Shown in pieces: positions 50,072 to 58,694 of a DNA stretch of 64,000 bases. Every line of letters begins with the position of its first letter. Positions within the stretch are counted from its first letter, which is position 1. The notes under the pieces are model-generated. The model was not told where the DNA came from. It ran no database searches and saw nothing but the letters and a program-made list of their open reading frames with translations. The translations under genes were made by a program, and so were the position numbers. Source of the DNA: Kitasatospora sp. MAP12-44 (GTDB taxonomy: Bacteria; Actinomycetota; Actinomycetes; Streptomycetales; Streptomycetaceae); NCBI RefSeq assembly GCF_029892095.1, contig NZ_JARZAE010000002.1:1-64000 (forward strand), read 5' to 3'.

Positions 50072-50959
50072 GTGCCGTCCGACACCGCCAACCCCGCGAC
50101 GGTCCTGATCGCCGCCGAGAGCATCGACTACTCCCCCACCACGACCGAGCAGGACGCCGACGCCGCCGCCCAGGCGGCCCGCCGCGCCCACGACGAGCAC
50201 GACCTGGTCCTGCTCCTCGGCGTGCTCGGCCTGCCCCACGACGAAGACGACCTCGCCCCGCTGCGCCCGCACCTCGCCACCACCCCGGCCGACACCGCCA
50301 CCGGCCGTCCCGACACCCTTCACGGAGGTACCCCTGTGTCCGACACCCTCACCACCACCGACGAGCAGGACGAGGTCCTGGCGGCCGTAGACCCGGTGAC
50401 CCGCGAGGTCGCCCTGGCCATGCGCGCCAAGGGCGACAGCCCGCTCAAGATCCTCGCCGCTACCGGCCTGACCGAGGACGAGCTGCAGGCCCTCGCCGCC
50501 CAGCACCCGAACTCCGAGACCGGGCCGGACTCGGAGTTCGGCACCGCCGTGGACGAGCTGCTCGCCTGGGGCGAGCAGCACCCGCAGGCCAAGGTCCAGC
50601 GCCTGGCCGAGCAGGCCCGCCAGGCGCTCGACAAGCTCGCCGCGCAGCGCACCGCCGACCAGGCCGTGGCCGCCCACGAAGCCGAGGTCGCCACCCTCAA
50701 GGCGAAGCTGGCGAGCGCCGAGCAGGCCCTGCGCGACGCCAAGGCCGGCAAGCCCACCACTTCGGCGCCGACCAGCCGGGTCGGGGCGGGCGGTGCAGTC
50801 GGTGGGTCCGAGCTGGCGCAGCCCGCGGACAAGGTCACCCGTCTCGCGATCCGGGCCTGGGCCCACCAGCACGGCTACCAGGTCGCCGACCGCGGCGTCA
50901 TTCCCCAGGGCATCCTGCGCGACTGGTACGCCGCGCACCCCGACGCGCTCGCCGGCTGA
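50072..50959 (+). CDS. Lsr2-like DNA-binding protein with a probable internal start
   Basis: 295 aa. The C-terminal segment TRLAIRAWAHQHGYQVADRG then VIPQGILRDWYAAH matches the Lsr2 DNA-binding domain (IR.WA...G..V..RG.I), which reads the minor groove of AT-rich DNA; here the central RGR is RGV. A coiled-coil-like helix (about 190-235) precedes it. A second GTG at 50337 has GGAGGT 6 bp upstream and would give a 207-aa form with the helix and DNA-binding domain. The long form adds an acidic 88-residue N-terminus. Possible silencer of plasmid genes. Confidence 0.7.
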   Translation: MPSDTANPATVLIAAESIDYSPTTTEQDADAAAQAARRAHDEHDLVLLLGVLGLPHDEDDLAPLRPHLATTPADTATGRPDTLHGGTPVSDTLTTTDEQDEVLAAVDPVTREVALAMRAKGDSPLKILAATGLTEDELQALAAQHPNSETGPDSEFGTAVDELLAWGEQHPQAKVQRLAEQARQALDKLAAQRTADQAVAAHEAEVATLKAKLASAEQALRDAKAGKPTTSAPTSRVGAGGAVGGSELAQPADKVTRLAIRAWAHQHGYQVADRGVIPQGILRDWYAAHPDALAG

Positions 50960-50961
50960 CC

Positions 50962-51492
50962 ATGGCCGGCCGCCCGACCGCTGCGCCGGGCCACCTCACC
51001 GGTGCGGGACAGGTCACCCTGTCCCGCACCGGCGGGGGCGCCGGCCCCGACTGGGGCGCCTACGCGCTCCTCTACACCACCCGGCCCCTTCCCGGCGGCG
51101 GCACCGAGGCCGTGATCGGCTACTGCCCGCCCGACGCCGACCTGCTCGACCCCGCCTGGGGCCTGCACCAGCGGCGGCCGTACGGCCCGGCCGGTACCGC
51201 GACCCGGCCGCTCGGCGACTACGCCGCCGCGGCCAACCCGGCCCGCGCGAAGAGCGAGTCCCCCGCCGCCTACAGCCAGCGGATGGCGCTGTACCTGCTG
51301 CGCATCGCCACCGCGACCCGCGTCAACGCCACCAGCCCGCACGTCATCGACCTGCCCTGGGCCGCCTGGATGCTCGCAACCGAGCAGTACGTAGTGCTCG
51401 CCGTCGACCCGGACCACCCGCACCGAGGCTGGGCCGGCCACTACCAGGTCCGCGTCGGCCGCCTGATCACCCTGCAACCCAAGCAGCCCTGA
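50962..51492 (+). CDS. Hypothetical protein, 176 aa
   Basis: ATG two bases after the Lsr2-like stop. Trp/Tyr-rich with YALLYTTRPLPGGGTEAVIG and a C-terminal WAAWMLATEQYVVLAV. No family recognised; operon partner of the Lsr2-like and GGDEF genes. Confidence 0.6.
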   Translation: MAGRPTAAPGHLTGAGQVTLSRTGGGAGPDWGAYALLYTTRPLPGGGTEAVIGYCPPDADLLDPAWGLHQRRPYGPAGTATRPLGDYAAAANPARAKSESPAAYSQRMALYLLRIATATRVNATSPHVIDLPWAAWMLATEQYVVLAVDPDHPHRGWAGHYQVRVGRLITLQPKQP

Positions 51493-51522
51493 CCACCCGC
51501 CACCGAGGGGAGCGCCACCGTC

Positions 51523-52227
51523 ATGCCCGCCACCATCACCGACCTGCCCGAGGCCATAGCCCGCACCCAGGCCAGCCTGTCCCGCTACCAGCACGCGCTC
51601 GGCCCCGGCCCGGACTCCGACCCGGCGATCGACGCCGCCTGGACCCTGCACCGCGACGTCGCCGCCCTGCTACCCGCCGCCCTGGCACTGCTCGCCGAAC
51701 GCGACGACCTCGCCCGGCGCCTGGAGACCGCGCGCCGCGACCCGCTCACCGGCCTGCCCACCCACGCCGCCTTCACCGCCGCCGCCGAGCAGCTGCTCAC
51801 CACCGCCCGCCACCCGGTGGTGCTGATGCTGGACCTGGTCGACTTCAAGACGGTCAACGACACATACGGCCACCAGGCCGGAGATGCGGTCCTGACCGCC
51901 ATCGGCCGCCGCCTCGCCGACTGGGCCGGCCCCGCCGCCGCGTGCGGCCGGCTCGGCGGCGACGAGTTCACCGCCGTCCTCGACACCGACCCCGCAGACC
52001 TGCCCGAGCGGATCGCCAAGCTCCGCGCACTCCTGGAGCAGCCCGTCGAGCACGACGGCCAGGTCCTCGCCGTCGGCGCCTCGATCGGCACCGCCACCCG
52101 CACCACCGGCCACCCCGACCTCGGCCTGTCGGCGCTCCTGCACGCCGCCGACCAGGCCATGTACGCCGACAAGGGCCGCGGCCGCCGCGGCCGCCGCCAG
52201 ACCCTCACCCACACCCTCGCCGCCTAA
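51523..52227 (+). CDS. GGDEF-domain diguanylate cyclase
   Basis: 234 aa. An N-terminal helical region (1-70) leads to the GGDEF domain with DPLTGLPTH (73-81), LVDFKTVNDTYGHQAGDAVL and an intact GRLGGDEFTAVL (active site 145-149), then DQAMYADKGRGR. It should make cyclic di-GMP from GTP. The RxxD inhibitory site five residues before GGDEF is missing (GPAA), so product inhibition is unlikely. No sensor or membrane segment. Cyclic di-GMP blocks sporulation in Streptomyces through BldD. Confidence 0.9.
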   Translation: MPATITDLPEAIARTQASLSRYQHALGPGPDSDPAIDAAWTLHRDVAALLPAALALLAERDDLARRLETARRDPLTGLPTHAAFTAAAEQLLTTARHPVVLMLDLVDFKTVNDTYGHQAGDAVLTAIGRRLADWAGPAAACGRLGGDEFTAVLDTDPADLPERIAKLRALLEQPVEHDGQVLAVGASIGTATRTTGHPDLGLSALLHAADQAMYADKGRGRRGRRQTLTHTLAA

Positions 52228-52247
52228 CACCGGGAAGGAACCCCCCG

Positions 52248-52472
52248 ATGGCCCGCGTGACCATGCCCATCACCTCCGTCCACGCCGACGGCACCCCCTG
52301 CACCCACCAGGTCAACCAGCGCACCGGCCTCCCCAAGGACCCGACCAGCGACTGCACCGGCCGCACCGGCTACGCCGCCACCTGCTCCGCCTGCGACGAG
52401 ACCATCACCAAGCACCTCAAGCTCCTCGTCACCCCCGAGGTCACCAAGCACCTGCGCCAGCACTCCAACTGA
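52248..52472 (+). CDS. Small cysteine-containing protein, 74 aa
   Basis: ATG with GGAAGGAA upstream, 20 bp after the GGDEF gene. Contains CTHQ, CTGRTGYAATCSACDETI: a likely metal site. Unknown function. Confidence 0.55.
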   Translation: MARVTMPITSVHADGTPCTHQVNQRTGLPKDPTSDCTGRTGYAATCSACDETITKHLKLLVTPEVTKHLRQHSN

Positions 52473-52492
52473 CCACCAGGAGGACCACCGAC

Positions 52493-52999
52493 ATGACCGT
52501 CCCCACCGGCTTCACCACCCTCTACGGCCTGACGATCGCCTGCTGCGACGAGGACGGCGATGCCTACCTCGCCCTCGGCCACCACGACCCCCGCCGCATG
52601 ACCGCCGCCGCCAACCGCCTGCTGCGCACCGAACGCCTCGAGCGCTACCGGCCGATGGTCGGCGAGCTTCCGCGCCTCACCCATACCTTCGGCACCCTCA
52701 CCGAGCAGCCGGTCGACGAGGACGGCGAAGGCGGCTGGAGCTTCGAGTTCGCCAGCCCCGATGAGGCCGGCGCCCAGGCGGTCACCCTGCTCGAGGTCGC
52801 CGGCCTGGGCGACTTCGAGCTGCTGGCCGTTCCCAGCCGCTGCCCCGACTGCAGCCGCCTGACCACCACCGGCCACTACATGTCGGCCAAGATGCGAGCC
52901 CTCAGCGCCCCCAGCCCGCTCGGCCACGAGTGCCGCATCTGCGGCGCCATCTGGCCCGGCGTACTCCGATTCGCCCTAACTCCGGCCGCGGCAGCCTGA
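52493..52999 (+). CDS. Zinc-ribbon protein, 168 aa
   Basis: ATG with AGGAGGA upstream. An alpha/beta front (LTIACCDEDGDAYLALGHHD) and a CPDC...CRIC ribbon near the C-terminus. Last gene of the long rightward train, followed by a strong hairpin. Confidence 0.6.
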   Translation: MTVPTGFTTLYGLTIACCDEDGDAYLALGHHDPRRMTAAANRLLRTERLERYRPMVGELPRLTHTFGTLTEQPVDEDGEGGWSFEFASPDEAGAQAVTLLEVAGLGDFELLAVPSRCPDCSRLTTTGHYMSAKMRALSAPSPLGHECRICGAIWPGVLRFALTPAAAA

Positions 53000-53029
53000 T
53001 CGCCGCCGCCCTACAGACCTGCACGCGAC

Positions 53030-53066
53030 GGGCCCGTCCCTCGGCATTAGCCGAAGGGGCGGGCCC
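53030..53066. terminator. Strong hairpin ending the 29-53 kb gene train
   Basis: GGGCCCG (53030-53036)/CGGGCCC (53060-53066) continuing inward through TCGGC/GCCGA to an ATTA loop (53046-53049), with one bulged A, followed by TTCTGTGTTT. Probable terminator. Confidence 0.8.
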
Positions 53067-53088
53067 TTCTGTGTTTCCGGGGCCTTCA

Positions 53089-53142
53089 TCCCCGACCAAG
53101 ATCATTCTTGCCCAATTGTGCAAGAATGATCTTGGTCGGGGA
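53089..53142. repeat. 22-bp perfect inverted repeat upstream of parA
   Basis: Arms 53089-53110 and 53121-53142 are perfectly complementary over 22 bp, loop of 10 nt (CCCAATTGTG). Each arm contains CAAGATCATTCTTG, itself a partial dyad (CAAGA/TCTTG). It is AT-richer than its surroundings and lies 90 bp before parA. Candidate centromere (parS) or parAB operator. Confidence 0.8.
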
Positions 53143-53231
53143 ATCTGCGCCTGCGGTGACGTGAGTACCGGATGGAGTGAGGTCCGGACGTGCCGCCCCG
53201 CGCCGGATGCTCCAGTGGCTATCGTCCCTGC

Positions 53232-54080
53232 ATGACCGAAACCACGACGGCGCCCTTCCTCGGCGTCCCGGCCCTGCCCGGGCCACGCCCCGGCGAGGCG
53301 TTCATCGTCGCCTTGTGCAACCAGAAGGGTGGCGTCGGCAAGACGACCACCACCATCAACCTCGCCGGCGCTCTCGCCGAGCACGGCAAGCGCGTTCTCG
53401 TGGTCGACTGCGACCCGCAGGGCAATGCCACCATGGCGTGCAAAGTGCCGTTGCTCGACGAGGACCGGGGCCCCACCCAGGCCACCGTGCTCCTGGAGAT
53501 GAGCGACCCGCGGCCGCTCATCTCCGAGACCAAGGTGCCGAACATCCACATCCTGCCCGCCAGCATGGACATGTGCTTCCTGCCGTCCCGGATGCGCGAG
53601 TCCGGCGCAGGCATCGGCCTCTACCGCCGGATGCTCTCCCACGTCCTCCACCTGTACGACTTCATCCTGCTCGACCTGCGCCCGGCGCTGGACACCGATA
53701 CCGACGCGCAGACCGCCGCCGCGAACGCGGCGATCATCCTGGTGGACGTCGACGAGTGGGCCATGAAGGCCGTCAAGATGCAGACGGCGCAGCACATCGC
53801 CGTCATGCGCCGGGCCGAGCGCCCGGACAACGACCTCACGATCCTCGGCCTGGTCATCGGTCGCATCGTCAAGCCGATGGGCGACATCGACCTGAAGATC
53901 TACAGGCAGCTCCAGAAGCACCCCCGGATCCGCTGCATCGGCGAAGTGCCCATCCGGTCGACCGACCTCAAGGAGTCCCGCGCCGTCGGCCTGCCGGTCG
54001 TCCAGCACCGGCCCAAGACCGACACCGCCGGCTTCTTCCGGGACATCGCCGTCAACGCTGGGCTGGTGAAGGCCGCGTGA
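53232..54080 (+). CDS. parA: ParA-family partition ATPase
   Basis: 282 aa. Deviant Walker [10 protein letters not shown] (32-40), [13 protein letters not shown] (55-67), and Walker [12 protein letters not shown]. The usual DxPP of ParA/Soj is replaced by DLRPAL. The N-terminus is short, so it is Soj-like rather than the P1-like class with its own HTH. No good ribosome site precedes the ATG, suggesting a leaderless message. Its stop overlaps the parB-like GTG by 4 bp. Confidence 0.9.
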   Translation: MTETTTAPFLGVPALPGPRPGEAFIVALCNQKGGVGKTTTTINLAGALAEHGKRVLVVDCDPQGNATMACKVPLLDEDRGPTQATVLLEMSDPRPLISETKVPNIHILPASMDMCFLPSRMRESGAGIGLYRRMLSHVLHLYDFILLDLRPALDTDTDAQTAAANAAIILVDVDEWAMKAVKMQTAQHIAVMRRAERPDNDLTILGLVIGRIVKPMGDIDLKIYRQLQKHPRIRCIGEVPIRSTDLKESRAVGLPVVQHRPKTDTAGFFRDIAVNAGLVKAA

Positions 54081-54988
54081 GCGACGAGTACGAGATCGAC
54101 GGCTGGGACGATGACGACGCCACCGAGGCCGCCGTCAAGAGCCTGGTCAGCACCTCCCAGCGCGCCGACGAGGAGCGCCGGACCACATCCGACCAGCAGA
54201 TGGCCGAGCAGATCAAGGCCGCGGTCGCCGCTGCCCGCCCCGGCCTCGACAAGATCCCCGACCCGGTCGAGCCCTCCGGTGACGGCGACCTGACCCCGGA
54301 CGAGGAGCAGCGCCTGGCGGCCTGCGTCGAAGGCGTCGAGCTCCTGTCCACTGCCTACTGGGTGGCGGGCAAGTCACTGGACACCATGGCGGTCGGCCGA
54401 CTCTTCCGCCGCCTCCCCCACAAGCTGGACCCGACCCGCTGCTACGCCACGATCGAGGAGTGGGCGGACGTCGAGCACGGCATCAAGCAGTCGCGGGCCA
54501 GCAAGCTGCGCGCCGGATGGGAACTCGGCGAAGTCCTCAACGCCTGCGGCTACAAGGTCCCCGAAGGCCAGGTTCGTGAGCTGGTCCCGCTCAAGAACCG
54601 GCACGGTCTCAAGACCGCCGTCGGCGTCTACCAGCTGGTGGTCAACGCCGTCGGGGCCGACAAGGTCACCGCTGAGCGGATCCGCGAGACTGTGCGCCTG
54701 CTGCCCGGTGACCTTGCCCTCAGCGACGAGGACGATCCGCAGGTCATCGCCCACACGCTGAACGGTGCGATCGAGGGGGCCGAGCCTCCGCAGCCGAAGC
54801 CGTCCACGGCCCTGCCGGCCGAGCTCAAGCGCGACGTCGACCGGCGGGCCGTGGCCCTCGCCGACCGGCTCAACCGCAAGCGCATCGACCGCCAGGAAGT
54901 CCTCGGGCACCTGCTCGCCGCGTTCGCGGACGATGAAGACAGCCGCGTCTTCGACGCTGTTTTCGACCGGATGAAGAAGGCCAGCTGA
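54077..54988 (+). CDS. parB: ParB-like partition protein
   Basis: 303 aa, GTG overlapping parA. No classical ParB/Spo0J N-terminal nuclease-like box (GERRxR) is visible. There is an HTH-like centre ([40 protein letters not shown]) and a C-terminal [15 protein letters not shown] segment. Identified mainly by coupling to ParA and HTH content; a diverged plasmid ParB is the best reading. Confidence 0.7.
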   Translation: MSDEYEIDGWDDDDATEAAVKSLVSTSQRADEERRTTSDQQMAEQIKAAVAAARPGLDKIPDPVEPSGDGDLTPDEEQRLAACVEGVELLSTAYWVAGKSLDTMAVGRLFRRLPHKLDPTRCYATIEEWADVEHGIKQSRASKLRAGWELGEVLNACGYKVPEGQVRELVPLKNRHGLKTAVGVYQLVVNAVGADKVTAERIRETVRLLPGDLALSDEDDPQVIAHTLNGAIEGAEPPQPKPSTALPAELKRDVDRRAVALADRLNRKRIDRQEVLGHLLAAFADDEDSRVFDAVFDRMKKAS

Positions 54989-55002
54989 CGCGCACAGCAA
55001 GG

Positions 55003-55040
55003 AAGGGCGCCCGGCCAATTGTGGTGGCCGGGCGCCCTTT
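55003..55040. terminator. Rho-independent terminator after parB
   Basis: AAGGGCGCCCGGCCA (55003-55017), loop ATTGTGG, TGGCCGGGCGCCCTT then TTTT. Fifteen-bp perfect stem with a T run, 15 bp past the parB stop. The clearest intrinsic terminator in the window. Confidence 0.9.
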
Positions 55041-55101
55041 TGCGTACGAGCGGCACCCTACCCGAGCCCTCGGACAGCCGCGCTCCGGGCATCATCGGGT
55101 C

Positions 55102-55260
55102 ATGACTCCTTCGCCTGACGAGATCGAAGCCGTCCGCACGCCCGCCGGCGGCTGGACCAGGGCGCAGCTCGCCGCCTGGGGCGTGCCGTGGCCACCGCCC
55201 AAGGGCTGGAAGAAGCAGCTCGCCGACCAATGGCAGGCCGAACAGGACTGCGCCGACTGA
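55102..55260 (+). CDS. Small conserved actinobacterial protein, 52 aa
   Basis: ATG 55102. Sequence AGGWTRAQLAAWGVPWPPPK, then GWKKQLADQWQ; this GW.R.QLA.WGVPWPPPKGW pattern recurs in Streptomyces phage and plasmid genomes. Function unknown. Confidence 0.65.
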   Translation: MTPSPDEIEAVRTPAGGWTRAQLAAWGVPWPPPKGWKKQLADQWQAEQDCAD

Positions 55261-55478
55261 TCCGCCGTCGGCCTTAGCCGTCAACCGCCCAGGAACACCA
55301 CGGGCTGAACCTCCATGCCGACGGGGTGACGGCTCCCGACTGCCGTGTTCTCCGATGTCCATCGTCCCGGCGACGGCGTCGCTTTGTTCGTTCGCGGACA
55401 CGTTCGGTGTCGTTCTCGCTACGGTGACCCGGTCCCGGGCGGCGGCGTCCGGGACCGCCCAGGTGAAGGGGAACCATC

Positions 55479-55997
55479 GTGTCCAACGCCCTGCTCCAAC
55501 CCCGCTACTGGCTCGTCCAGGCGCTCGCGTGGCCGCAGGCCGACGGTCCCTACCGCGAGTGCGCCCAGGCCCTCGTGCCGCCGATGATCCCGAGGCAGAT
55601 GGTGCCCCGGGACGCGGCCGACATCCTGACTGTCGCCGACGCCTACCAGGGAGAGCACCCGACCCGGCGCCTTGTGTTCTTCAGCGACCTGACGCGGTGG
55701 CTGGACGGGCAGGGCAGCGACTGGGGCCGGCGAGGCACCGACTGGGAAGGCGGCCTGCGCCAGCTGGAGGAGGCCCCCGCGCCCGGGCTCTACCTGACCC
55801 TCAGCCAGTACCACCACACGATCCTCGGCGATGCCAGCCGTGAGGGGATGACGATCTACTTCTCCGACGGCCTGGTCGAGAAGGTCACCCCGGAGATCCG
55901 GGACGCGGCCCGCGCGTTCATGCAGCAGACCCTGGAGCGGGACTGGCCCGGCTACATCAGCCGCCTGATCGCCGACGGGAAGATCCGCACCGCCTGA
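55479..55997 (+). CDS. Hypothetical protein, 172 aa
   Basis: GTG with AGGGGA upstream. Aromatic-rich alpha/beta (YWLVQALAWPQADGPYRECA, YISRLIADGKIRT). No family recognised. Confidence 0.6.
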   Translation: MSNALLQPRYWLVQALAWPQADGPYRECAQALVPPMIPRQMVPRDAADILTVADAYQGEHPTRRLVFFSDLTRWLDGQGSDWGRRGTDWEGGLRQLEEAPAPGLYLTLSQYHHTILGDASREGMTIYFSDGLVEKVTPEIRDAARAFMQQTLERDWPGYISRLIADGKIRTA

Positions 55998-56147
55998 CCG
56001 CGCGCCGGGCCCGAGGCGACAGTCCCCTCGGGCCCGCCCCGGGCGGCACGTGCCGCCCGGCTGCGCCCGCGCGCCCTTGACGGCCCGTCAGTCCTGCGGA
56101 ACGGTGGCTCGCAAGTGGCCGCAACTGGCTTGGTACCGGAGGGTGTC

Positions 56148-56411
56148 ATGGGGCTAGATTTCATCGGGATCGACCCCGAGACGGGGGACAAGGGCTCGCC
56201 CACGGTGTGGCTGGACCGCGCCAAGCGCAGGCTCGTGTTCCAGGGAGTGAAGGCCGAGGAGGACCTGGAGGTCGAGGTCGGCGAGCGGAGCTGGGCACCG
56301 GGCCACGAGGCCGGCATCCCGGAGCACGAAGCCGTGGTGTGGATTCCCACCCGGATGATCCCGATCCTGCGAAAGGCATGCGATGACGCAGAGCGCGATG
56401 GGCTTCTCTGA
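56148..56411 (+). CDS. Small protein before the DUF6879 gene, 87 aa
   Basis: ATG 56148 with GGAGGG upstream. LDFIGIDPETGDKGSPTVWL then a beta-rich section and PTRMIPILRKACDDAER. Overlaps the DUF6879 gene by 29 bp. Frequent neighbour type of DUF6879/DUF5753 loci; no named function. Confidence 0.65.
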   Translation: MGLDFIGIDPETGDKGSPTVWLDRAKRRLVFQGVKAEEDLEVEVGERSWAPGHEAGIPEHEAVVWIPTRMIPILRKACDDAERDGLL

Positions 56412-56913
56412 TCTGCTGGCCGCTGCCCGGCACTCGGCGGTCCACCTGGAGATGCGCGACACCTACGCGGTGGCCGACGAGGCGGAGCGGATCGAGCAGT
56501 GGAGGGCCGGGCACCGCCTCGACCCCGCGGACCGCGCGTCGTGGTGGCGGCCGTGGCTGGACACGATCGCCACCACGGTTGCCCGCGGCGTGGTGGTGCG
56601 CCGGGCCCGGATCGTCTCCGAGCCCGTCAGCGAGTACACCCGCTACCTGCACTCGATGACCTTCACCAACGTCGCGGCCGGCGAACAGGTCCGCTGGCTG
56701 CCGAGGATGCGGGCCTCCACCATCGCGCTGCCCGGCAGCGACTTCTGGCTGTTCGACGGCAAGGCGGTGATGTTCAACCACTTCAACGGCGACGGCGACT
56801 GGGCGGACCCGGAGGACACCGTCAGCGACGACCCGGCCGTGGCGAAGCTGTGCGCCGAGGCGTTCGAGACGGTCTGGGAGCGGGCCGTCCCGCACGAGCA
56901 GTACGCCGTCTAG
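56383..56913 (+). CDS. DUF6879 family protein
   Basis: 176 aa. The family hallmarks are clear: EMRDTYAVADEAERIEQWRA, RRARIVSEPVSEYTRYLHSM, NVAAGEQVRWLPRMRAS, GSDFWLFDGKAVMFNHFNGD and a FETVWERAVPHEQY end. DUF6879 genes pair with DUF5753-type XRE regulators in Streptomyces, as here (27 bp downstream). Biochemical function not known. Confidence 0.8.
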   Translation: MTQSAMGFSDLLAAARHSAVHLEMRDTYAVADEAERIEQWRAGHRLDPADRASWWRPWLDTIATTVARGVVVRRARIVSEPVSEYTRYLHSMTFTNVAAGEQVRWLPRMRASTIALPGSDFWLFDGKAVMFNHFNGDGDWADPEDTVSDDPAVAKLCAEAFETVWERAVPHEQYAV

Positions 56914-56940
56914 CAACGCCGCGCACCGGACGGACAGCCC

Positions 56941-57789
56941 ATGCCCACCTCGCCGCTCTCCAGCGCCCAGGCGGCCCGCGCCGCGCTCGCCGCCCGGCTG
57001 CGCGAGCTGATGCTGGACGCCGGGATCGACGGCAAGGAGCTGTCTGCCCGGTGCGGCTGGCACCCCTCGAAGACCTCCCGGATCCTCAGCGGGAAGTCGG
57101 CGCCGGCCGAGGATGACCTGCGCGCCTGGTGCACCGCGTGCGACGCCGCCGACCAGGCCGCCGACCTGATCGCCTCCCTGCGCGCGGTGGAACTCATGTA
57201 CCTGGAGTGGCGCCGCCTGCACCGCACCGGCATGCGCAAGGTCCAAGAAGGCACCCTGACCCTCCACCAGGAGACCGCGGTGTGCCGGGCCTACGTCTCC
57301 AACGTCGTCCCGGGCTTCCTCCAGACCACCGCCTATGCCACCGCCCTGATGCGCTCGATCACCGAGTTCCAGGGCACTCCCGACGACGTCGCCGACGCGG
57401 TCGCCGCCCGCACCGAACGCGGCCGGCTGCTCCACGACGGCCGCCACCGGTTCGTCATCCTCATCGAGGAGACGGTGCTGCGCTACCGCATCGGTGACGC
57501 GGAGACGATGGCCGGCCAGCTCGGCCACCTCCTGGCCGTGATGCCACTGCCGTCGGTCTCCCTCGGGATCATCCCCTTCACCGCGCAGCGCAGGATCTGG
57601 CCGCTGGAGGCGTTCTACCTCTTCGACAACGACCATGCCTGCGTGGAGACGCTGACCGCCGAGGTCACCGTGACCCAGCCCCGCGAACTCGCCGACTACC
57701 ACCGCGCCTTCGCCGAGCTGGCGAAGCTGGCCGTCCACGGTGCGGCGGCCCGGGCGCTGGTCACCACCGCGATCGACACCCTCGGGTGA
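56941..57789 (+). CDS. XRE-family regulator with DUF5753 sensor domain (Scr1-like)
   Basis: 282 aa. N-terminal HTH (about 13-60: LRELMLDAGIDGKELSARCG, HPSKTSRILSGKSAPAEDDL) and the C-terminal DUF5753 domain from about residue 105 (ETAVCRAYVSNVVPGFLQTT, YATALMRSI, EETVLRYRIG, IPFTAQRRIWPLEAFYLFDN). The small DUF397 partner usual in Streptomyces is absent; DUF6879 takes its place upstream. Confidence 0.9.
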   Translation: MPTSPLSSAQAARAALAARLRELMLDAGIDGKELSARCGWHPSKTSRILSGKSAPAEDDLRAWCTACDAADQAADLIASLRAVELMYLEWRRLHRTGMRKVQEGTLTLHQETAVCRAYVSNVVPGFLQTTAYATALMRSITEFQGTPDDVADAVAARTERGRLLHDGRHRFVILIEETVLRYRIGDAETMAGQLGHLLAVMPLPSVSLGIIPFTAQRRIWPLEAFYLFDNDHACVETLTAEVTVTQPRELADYHRAFAELAKLAVHGAAARALVTTAIDTLG

Positions 57790-58045
57790 ATCACCGCAAT
57801 CACCCGCAATCGCGTTGAACGCGCCCGCAGCTACTCCCTACCGTCGAACCGTCGCCCGCCGTGACGGACCGGACACCCGGCCCCGGCGGGCGAACTGGGG
57901 CCGCTGCGCCTGCCTGTCCCCCGTCGGGTGGGCGCAGCCGTCACCGCCGACGAGAGAGCGGAGTACCCGCCGTGGCCGCGCACCCCATACCTCGCCCACC
58001 GGCCACGGCCGCGCCCGGGCGGCGCCGGCGGGTGCGAGGCGTCTG

Positions 58046-58480
58046 GTGACCACGACCGTCGAGACCCCGACGCGGCCCCCGGTCGCCGACGCCGCCAGGG
58101 CGCTGCTGCCCTACGAGCCGCAGTCCGCTTCGGCGGCCCGGCGCCTGGTACGCACCGCGCTGCGAGCCTGGAGGCTGGAGGACCTTGTCGAGGCCGGCGA
58201 ACTGATCGTCAGCGAGCTGGCCGGCAACGCCGCGAAGACCGGCTGCCGACGGAAGATGACGGTCACCGTCGAACGGATCACCAACCGGTGCGTGCGGATC
58301 AGCGTCCGCGACGGCTCCCGCATCCTGCCGTGCCTGATCGACGCGGGCCCCGCAGCTGAGTCGGGCCGGGGCCTGGCCCTGGTCCACCACCTCACCGGCG
58401 ACCACTGGGGTGCCACACCGGAGGCGTTCGGCAAGACGGTCCACGCGGATCTGCGCACCCGCTCTCCCGGCCCGGCGTAG
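58046..58480 (+). CDS. HATPase-type (anti-sigma-like) ATP-binding protein
   Basis: 144 aa from GTG 58046. N-box LIVSELAGNAAKTG, ISVRDGSRILP, and ESGRGLALVHHLTGDHWG. Second stand-alone regulatory ATPase of the window; often adjacent to DUF5753 regulators. No kinase domain. Partner unknown. Confidence 0.8.
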   Translation: MTTTVETPTRPPVADAARALLPYEPQSASAARRLVRTALRAWRLEDLVEAGELIVSELAGNAAKTGCRRKMTVTVERITNRCVRISVRDGSRILPCLIDAGPAAESGRGLALVHHLTGDHWGATPEAFGKTVHADLRTRSPGPA

Positions 58481-58544
58481 CGCAGGCCATCTACTCCTCC
58501 CGGGCCCCGGGAGGGCACCATCACAGCGACGGAAGGAGCTCAGC

Positions 58545-58694
58545 ATGGACCACGACGGAGGCCACGGCGGCGGAGGCTCGGGCGGCGGTGGCGGCGAGGG
58601 GGACGGGCACCCGGGCACCCCGTGGACGCCGCCCTCGGACCCGCCGAACCCCGACGGCAGCACGCCGCCCGGTGACGGAGGACACCGCAAGTGA
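58545..58694 (+). CDS. Gly/Pro-rich 49-aa peptide, possible methyltransferase substrate
   Basis: ATG with GGAAGGAG upstream. Sequence starts MDHDGGHGGGGSGGGGGEGD and ends NPDGSTPPGDGGHRK: about half glycine/proline with Asp-Gly pairs and a basic end. Its TGA overlaps the GTG of the methyltransferase (GTGA), so the two are translated together. Asp-Gly is the preferred context for isoaspartate or aspartimide formation. A precursor of an aspartimide-type (imiditide-like) peptide is a hypothesis; a simple linker peptide is the alternative. Confidence 0.55.
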   Translation: MDHDGGHGGGGSGGGGGEGDGHPGTPWTPPSDPPNPDGSTPPGDGGHRK

